From Cryptomeria japonica (Eukaryota; Streptophyta; Pinopsida; Cupressales; Cupressaceae), in contig NC_081411.1 in the NCBI RefSeq assembly GCF_030272615.1, forward strand, positions 835,068,136 through 835,132,135: DNA of 64,000 bases, given 5' to 3'. The notes below the pieces were generated by a model that saw only the letters and a program-made list of their open reading frames with translations, made no database searches and was not told where the DNA came from. Positions 60,231-64,000 of this stretch are shown one piece after another. A program made the position numbers and the translations under genes. Numbering within the stretch: position 1 is the first letter of the stretch; each line of letters opens with the position of its first letter.

Positions 60231-62301
60231 TCAAGTATGGCTATCCCCTGACGGAGATGGTCTAGCTCCAGAAGTCCCCACCCTTGGATCTCCAGGGGGA
60301 TCATGTCTCGATGGCCCTGTCACAGCTCGGCTCTTGAACTGCGACCCAGTATCTCGAGATCGACTAGATCTCGACTATGTAAAGCTCTGTACTCAGCGAT
60401 CCCTGGGTATCGCAGCCTCATAGTGAGGACGGTAGTACTCCACCTCCTAATCTCTCAAAGATAGCTCTCTTAGGGTGTCTCTCATCGGACCACCCGCCAC
60501 TGCCCTCTACACGCTCACTGCAAGCTCCTCCGCTCGACCCTGCCGCTCTATCTCCGTGTCTTGCTCAGTGATCAACTGCGCAATTTGTCGCTGATATGTC
60601 AATAGCTATGCCTGCAGCTATTGTACCATCACCTATAGGGTCCTAATATGTGCATCCTCAACATGAGTGGGGATCCGGACCCATAGGGGTACCTATGTAG
60701 GGGTATCCCCTCTCCCTCTGCCTATCCTTGGTGCTGGAGGCGGGAGCACATCCGTCCTCCTCCTCTGAGCTGGCCATGTCGCCTCATCAGTTCCCCCCAC
60801 TGCAGCTGGAACCTCCCCCACCCTCCCCTCTCCACCTGCTCCAATGGCCACCCCGCCTCTCCCTCTGTCCATCACCGCCCATCTAACTGCTCTCTCCAAA
60901 CCTCTATCTCCTTTCCTCCCTCTATCTCCTCTCCTCCCCCAATCTCCTCTCCCTCGTCGTCCTCCTCCACCATCTCCATCATCCTCATCATCTCCACCTC
61001 CCTCGTCATCATCATCATCATCAAATGACGGTCGCATCTCCTCTGGATTTGATATCCTTGCCACTGCCCGCATGGTGAACAATCTGGCAAACTCGTCTGT
61101 CATGCCCACATCCAAAATCTCTGGGGCATAATCCCATATCTGGCCCGCTAAGCTGACAAACTCCTCTACCACCGCCGCACTATCAATAGTCAGACCCCAA
61201 TCTGGTATGTCCTGCCTCTGGCGTGCATACAAGCAGGCCCCTTGAGGTATACCCTACTGTCGACCAAATTGTCGCAAAACTCTGGTGACCACAAATCTTT
61301 CGATCATGAATGGGTTCCTCCCGATCAGGTATCTTGTCATGAAAACATAGGGCATCTCCAGCCCGTCCTCCACCCATACCTCACACCCTGTATACGGTCG
61401 CCAAGTGATCGTATCAATGTCATCCAACACTCTCCTCCAATGCTCTAGTTTGCCCAGCTTCCACTGGACAACTAGACCCCTGTAACCATAGACATAGGCA
61501 CGTCCAACGAGCCTATCTCTATTTGCTAATGGCCTGGCTGCTGGAATGTGCTCCCAACACCATACCTGTAAGAGCGTCATGCCAGCTGACAAACTGCTGT
61601 AACTCGGGTATACCACCTCGTGCAAATCCCTGTACAGATGGGCTAGCATAGTCGATCCCCAAGCGAACCTGCGGCCCTGTGTAACCATGTCCTCTAAAAC
61701 CAGCCCCCATCCCACAGATAGTCCCTTCGACCTGCAGTTGGGACATAGAAAGCCACCTATAAACCCTGCCAGTACTGATGGAAGTGGTACATAATCCAAG
61801 TCCAGAAACTCCTGCCAAGGGATCTCATATCCACATACTGTCTCATCATGGAATATGCGGCGAAGTGCCTTTGTGCCACCCTCCTCCGACTGCTCATAAG
61901 GTAGTAATGAACCTACTACTGGTATGCGCAGAATCCTATAACAGTCCTCTGGCGTGACTGTCATCTCACCCGTGACAAAGTGGAAGGTGTTCGTGTTGCT
62001 GTGCCACCTCTCTGTGAGCGCTGTAAGTAAACCCCGGTTCACAGTGAACCGAGGCATATCCAATAGGGACGTAAGACCGCATCTCTCGATAACGTCCAGG
62101 TTGGCCTGTGTCAACCGTGGTATCAAAGTCCAAGGCCTAGGAAATTTCTCATGCGACTGAACCACGCCCAATCGCTCCTATCAACCAACAAAACAAGTCC
62201 AATATCAATTTCCAAATCAAAACAAAGATATCAAAATGAAAATCACATCAACAACATGAAACAATTTGCTCATCTACATCAAGTTCAACATCCTATCACT
62301 T

Positions 62302-62475
62302 CATATCAGCTTGTAACACAACTCAAGTTATCAAAAACCATATCAAAACTTGTAAAATAACTCAAGTCCCCAAATCACATAAACTTGTAAAACAACTCAA
62401 GTTTCCCACCCATATCAGCTTGTAAAACAACTCAAGTTTCCAACCCATATCAGCTTGTAACACAAATCAGGCTTC
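62302..62475 (-). repeat. 35-bp minisatellite, five units
   Basis: CTTGTAA of successive units starts at 62310, 62349, 62384, 62419 and 62454 on the plus strand (spacings 39, 35, 35, 35). The unit core is AGCTTGTAAAACAACTCAAG. It lies inside the predicted antisense intron. Confidence 0.85.
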
Positions 62476-62725
62476 ACACATTGAACTTGAAACAAAGTGC
62501 AAAAACAAATCATGCTTTAATCAAAACAACACATTAATATCTATGCATAACTTGAAATATCGCAAATCAAAACAAGTTATATCAACACTCATATTGGACA
62601 AATCAATAAAACCATGACAACAAAACACAACAACACACCAATTACACCTATCCTGACAAAACTGGCTTTATCCTATCAATTTTTCTCATTCACAAATCAC
62701 CCCATCTCACAAAATTTTTCCTGAT

Positions 62726-63180
62726 GTGCTAAAACAGGTTCTCCCCACACTAGAATACACCCATGCGCTAAGTTGCTTTCCCCACGCGCTAATCTATTTA
62801 CCCTATGCACTAGATTGCCTCTACGCGCTATCCTTCTTCCTCCATGCACCACCCAACCTACCCTATGCGCTAAAACCAGTTTATGCACTAACCTATAACT
62901 TGCTGGCGCTACCTATTTGACCCTATGCGCTAGGTCTAACCTACGCGCTAAAACCCCTTACCCATGCGAACCCCTGTGACCCCTATGCGCTAGGTCTAAC
63001 TCAAGCGCTACCCTATTGACCTAATGTGCTACCCTATGTTCAACATGCGCTACTCTACCGCCATGTGCTAACCTAGAACTTTTATGCACTACCCTATTTG
63101 TTTCGGATGCAGCCCTAAATTCAAATACTATGCGCTACCTAAATTATCATATGTGCTAAATTATGACTTTTATGCGCTAA
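62726..63180 (-). repeat. TTAGCGCAT word array 3, antisense orientation, 21/21/18 register
   Basis: On the plus strand the word appears reversed (ATGCGCTAA). Its CTA positions are 62729, 62750, 62768, 62789, 62810, 62828, 62849, 62870, 62888, 62909, 62930, 62948, 62969, 62990, 63008, 63029, 63050, 63068, 63089, 63110, 63135, 63156 and 63177. Intervals are 21 or 18 bp, mostly cycling 21, 21, 18 to give a 60-bp superperiod, with one exception of 25. A few units (62849, 62969, 63110) are mutated but in register. Confidence 0.9.
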
Positions 63181-63414
63181 ATCGATGAAACCGGATTTCA
63201 AAAATAAAAAACTGACCAAAAATGACAAAATAAAAAATCAAAAAAGGGTCAAAAGCGTTGACTTACTAGTGGTCCATATGCGGCAGGTCTCCGGTGCCTC
63301 CGAACGCGCTCAAAACGATGCCTGGAATACAAAATGGGCATTTTGACTTCTCTTCAAAATCTCTTTCTCCAAAGTCAACAATGCACAAATGAATCAAATC
63401 AAAACACTTTTCCC

Positions 63415-63422
63415 CTTTTATA
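63415..63422 (-). promoter_or_regulatory. TATA box of the antisense PMD gene
   Basis: The minus strand reads CTCCTATAAAAGGGG, a near-ideal TATA box. The exon-1 ATG is about 75 bp downstream, leaving a 5' UTR of roughly 45 nt. It lies 363 bp inside the 3' LTR and points away from it. Confidence 0.7.
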
Positions 63423-63769
63423 GGAGAAAAATGAAATTAGGGTTAGAGAAATGGGCATACAATTTGTTCGCGGTCTCCCTTATACCCTAAAACATGTAAA
63501 TTATTGGGAGATGAATCAATTTAAACATTTCACATAGACAAAATCATACACACCAAACACGAATCACCAAATCAAATCAAAATTTTTCAAATATTGATTC
63601 ATCTCCCGAGGGGGCATCACCTTCAAATATCAAATCTGGGGCATCACACATCAAATCAAATCTAGGGCACGACTTGAAAATCATAAAAGCGACATAAAAA
63701 TTTCATTTGATCATAAATCACGATAACACATCATTTTCTTTGAAATAACATGTGCACACACGTCACTTC

Positions 63770-63784
63770 AAAGAGGGGCAAAAT
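63770..63784 (+). promoter_or_regulatory. Polypurine tract of the Tat element
   Basis: AAAGAGGGGCAAAA lies directly before the TGTAGACG start of the 3' LTR. Confidence 0.9.
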
Positions 63785-64000
63785 GTAGACGTATAAAAAT
63801 GACCATATTCCTAAATGAATATTTTATGTTTATTTCTCTATTTAATTAAATCTAATTTAATTGAATCACCCACATTCTTCTATTTAAATTAAGTAAATTA
63901 CTCAATTTATTTAAATTAAATTCATTAGATTTCTTTTTACCATTTAATGAATAAATCATTTTATTCAATTAAATCCCTTCTATCCACTTTTAATTAAATT
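63785..64000 (+). mobile_element. 3' LTR of the Tat element (first 216 bp, cut by the window end)
   Basis: Matches 46849-47064 with two differences, both C in the 5' LTR and T here (in ATGTTCATTT and TTCACTAG). No indels. Confidence 0.95.

Larger units (their letters stand above)
62178..63266 (-). other. Predicted intron of the antisense PMD gene
   Basis: 1089 bp on the minus strand. Donor CCACTA|GTAAGTC, acceptor T-rich tract then GATAG|GAGCG. It contains the 35-bp minisatellite and word array 3. It is predicted from splice consensus and the phase-0 join only. Confidence 0.6.
60231..63341 (-). pseudogene. Antisense plant mobile domain (PMD, MAIN-like) gene, two exons predicted (63341-63267, 62177-60231)
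   Basis: Exon 2 contains a plant mobile domain at about 62150-61250, with FHFVTGEMTVTPEDCYRIL, FAWGSTMLAHLYRDL, LLQVWCWEHIPAARP and WRPYTGCEVW. PMDs occur in transposons and in host MAIN/MAIL1 proteins; their biochemical role is unclear. Exon 2 lacks an initiator ATG near its start. An acceptor (TTGTTTTGTTGGTTGATAG) precedes it, and upstream a 25-codon exon, MPILYSRHRFERVRRHRRPA then AYGPL, ends at GTAAGT and joins in phase 0. The C-terminal part is acidic then Arg/Gly-rich (61090-60850). In-frame stops at 61256 and several between 60695 and 60340 are all TAG or TGA, with no frameshift, so this copy is broken. Confidence 0.8.
46849..64000 (+). mobile_element. Tat-lineage Ty3/gypsy element with antisense plant mobile domain gene
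   Basis: The 5' LTR (46849-48292), PBS, a 3.1-kb leader with word arrays, gag, pol, a repeat-rich 3' region with an antisense gene, a polypurine tract and the start of the 3' LTR (63785, cut by the window end) are all present. Pol order is protease, G-patch, RT, RNase H, archaeal-type RNase H, integrase; the second RNase H is the hallmark of the Tat lineage (relatives of Ogre and Grande). Total length should be about 18.4 kb. The visible 216 bp of 3' LTR differs from the 5' LTR at two positions, both C/T. The coding regions nevertheless carry many stops. It interrupts the AT-rich repeat at 44585-46848. Confidence 0.92.

Noticed and set aside
60844-61131. Plus-strand Pro/Ser-rich ORF
   Set aside because: It is the reverse complement of the Arg/Gly/Asp-rich tail of the antisense PMD gene.
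1-64000. tRNA or rRNA genes
   Set aside because: No cloverleaf or rRNA sequence was recognised by reading. A covariance-model scan would be decisive.

Overview
The window reads as nuclear DNA of a seed plant with a large, transposon-dominated genome. A conifer or other gymnosperm is my guess from the style; the sequence does not prove it. The evidence is spliceosomal introns (one looks U12-type), plant TATA promoters, a plant mobile domain gene, and LTR retrotransposons of the Tat and Copia types nested in each other. I recognise one ordinary host gene. Nearly everything else is LTR elements, their remnants, or unassigned AT-rich sequence. Most open reading frames are broken by C-to-T or G-to-A type stop codons.

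Layout. 1-11801: two tandem copies of an LTR element, here 'family A', separated and ended by ~1.07-kb LTRs. Each copy has a 177-bp-period hairpin satellite, an internal TATA box, a 242-bp 5' UTR intron and a decayed ~1,050-codon ORF of unknown function. 12439-13623: last three exons of a NECAP (adaptin-ear-binding coat-associated) gene. 13624-25490: intergenic DNA with remnants of a minus-strand Tat element, a nested Copia LTR with PBS, a 450-bp solo LTR with a perfect 5-bp target duplication, and a plus-strand Ty3/gypsy RT-RNase H fragment. 25491-32959: minus-strand element C, with two LTRs, an initiator-Met PBS, a polypurine tract, a gag with four zinc-knuckle positions and a ~1,045-codon ORF, but no pol. 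35793-38340: LTR plus gag of a truncated Ty3/gypsy element. 39551-42698: minus-strand ~1,049-codon ORF B with a degenerate GC-word array upstream. 44585-46848: AT-rich divergent duplication and twin hairpins. 46849 to the window end: a Tat-lineage element larger than 17 kb with gag, protease, G-patch, RT, RNase H, archaeal-type RNase H and integrase. It also holds an antisense, apparently spliced plant mobile domain gene with its own TATA box.

The most interesting results are these. (1) ORFs A, B and C sit in three otherwise different elements, are all about 1,050 codons long and share local motifs, so they look like one undescribed family of cargo or Gag-like proteins. (2) The Tat element carries arrays of the word TTAGCGCAT in a near-exact 21-bp register. 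They lie upstream of gag in sense orientation and, reversed, upstream of the antisense plant mobile domain gene, so the word has the same polarity relative to each transcript. (3) The antisense gene can be drawn as TATA box, 25-codon exon, phase-0 intron and long exon.

All homology statements come from reading by eye; no search or alignment program was run.
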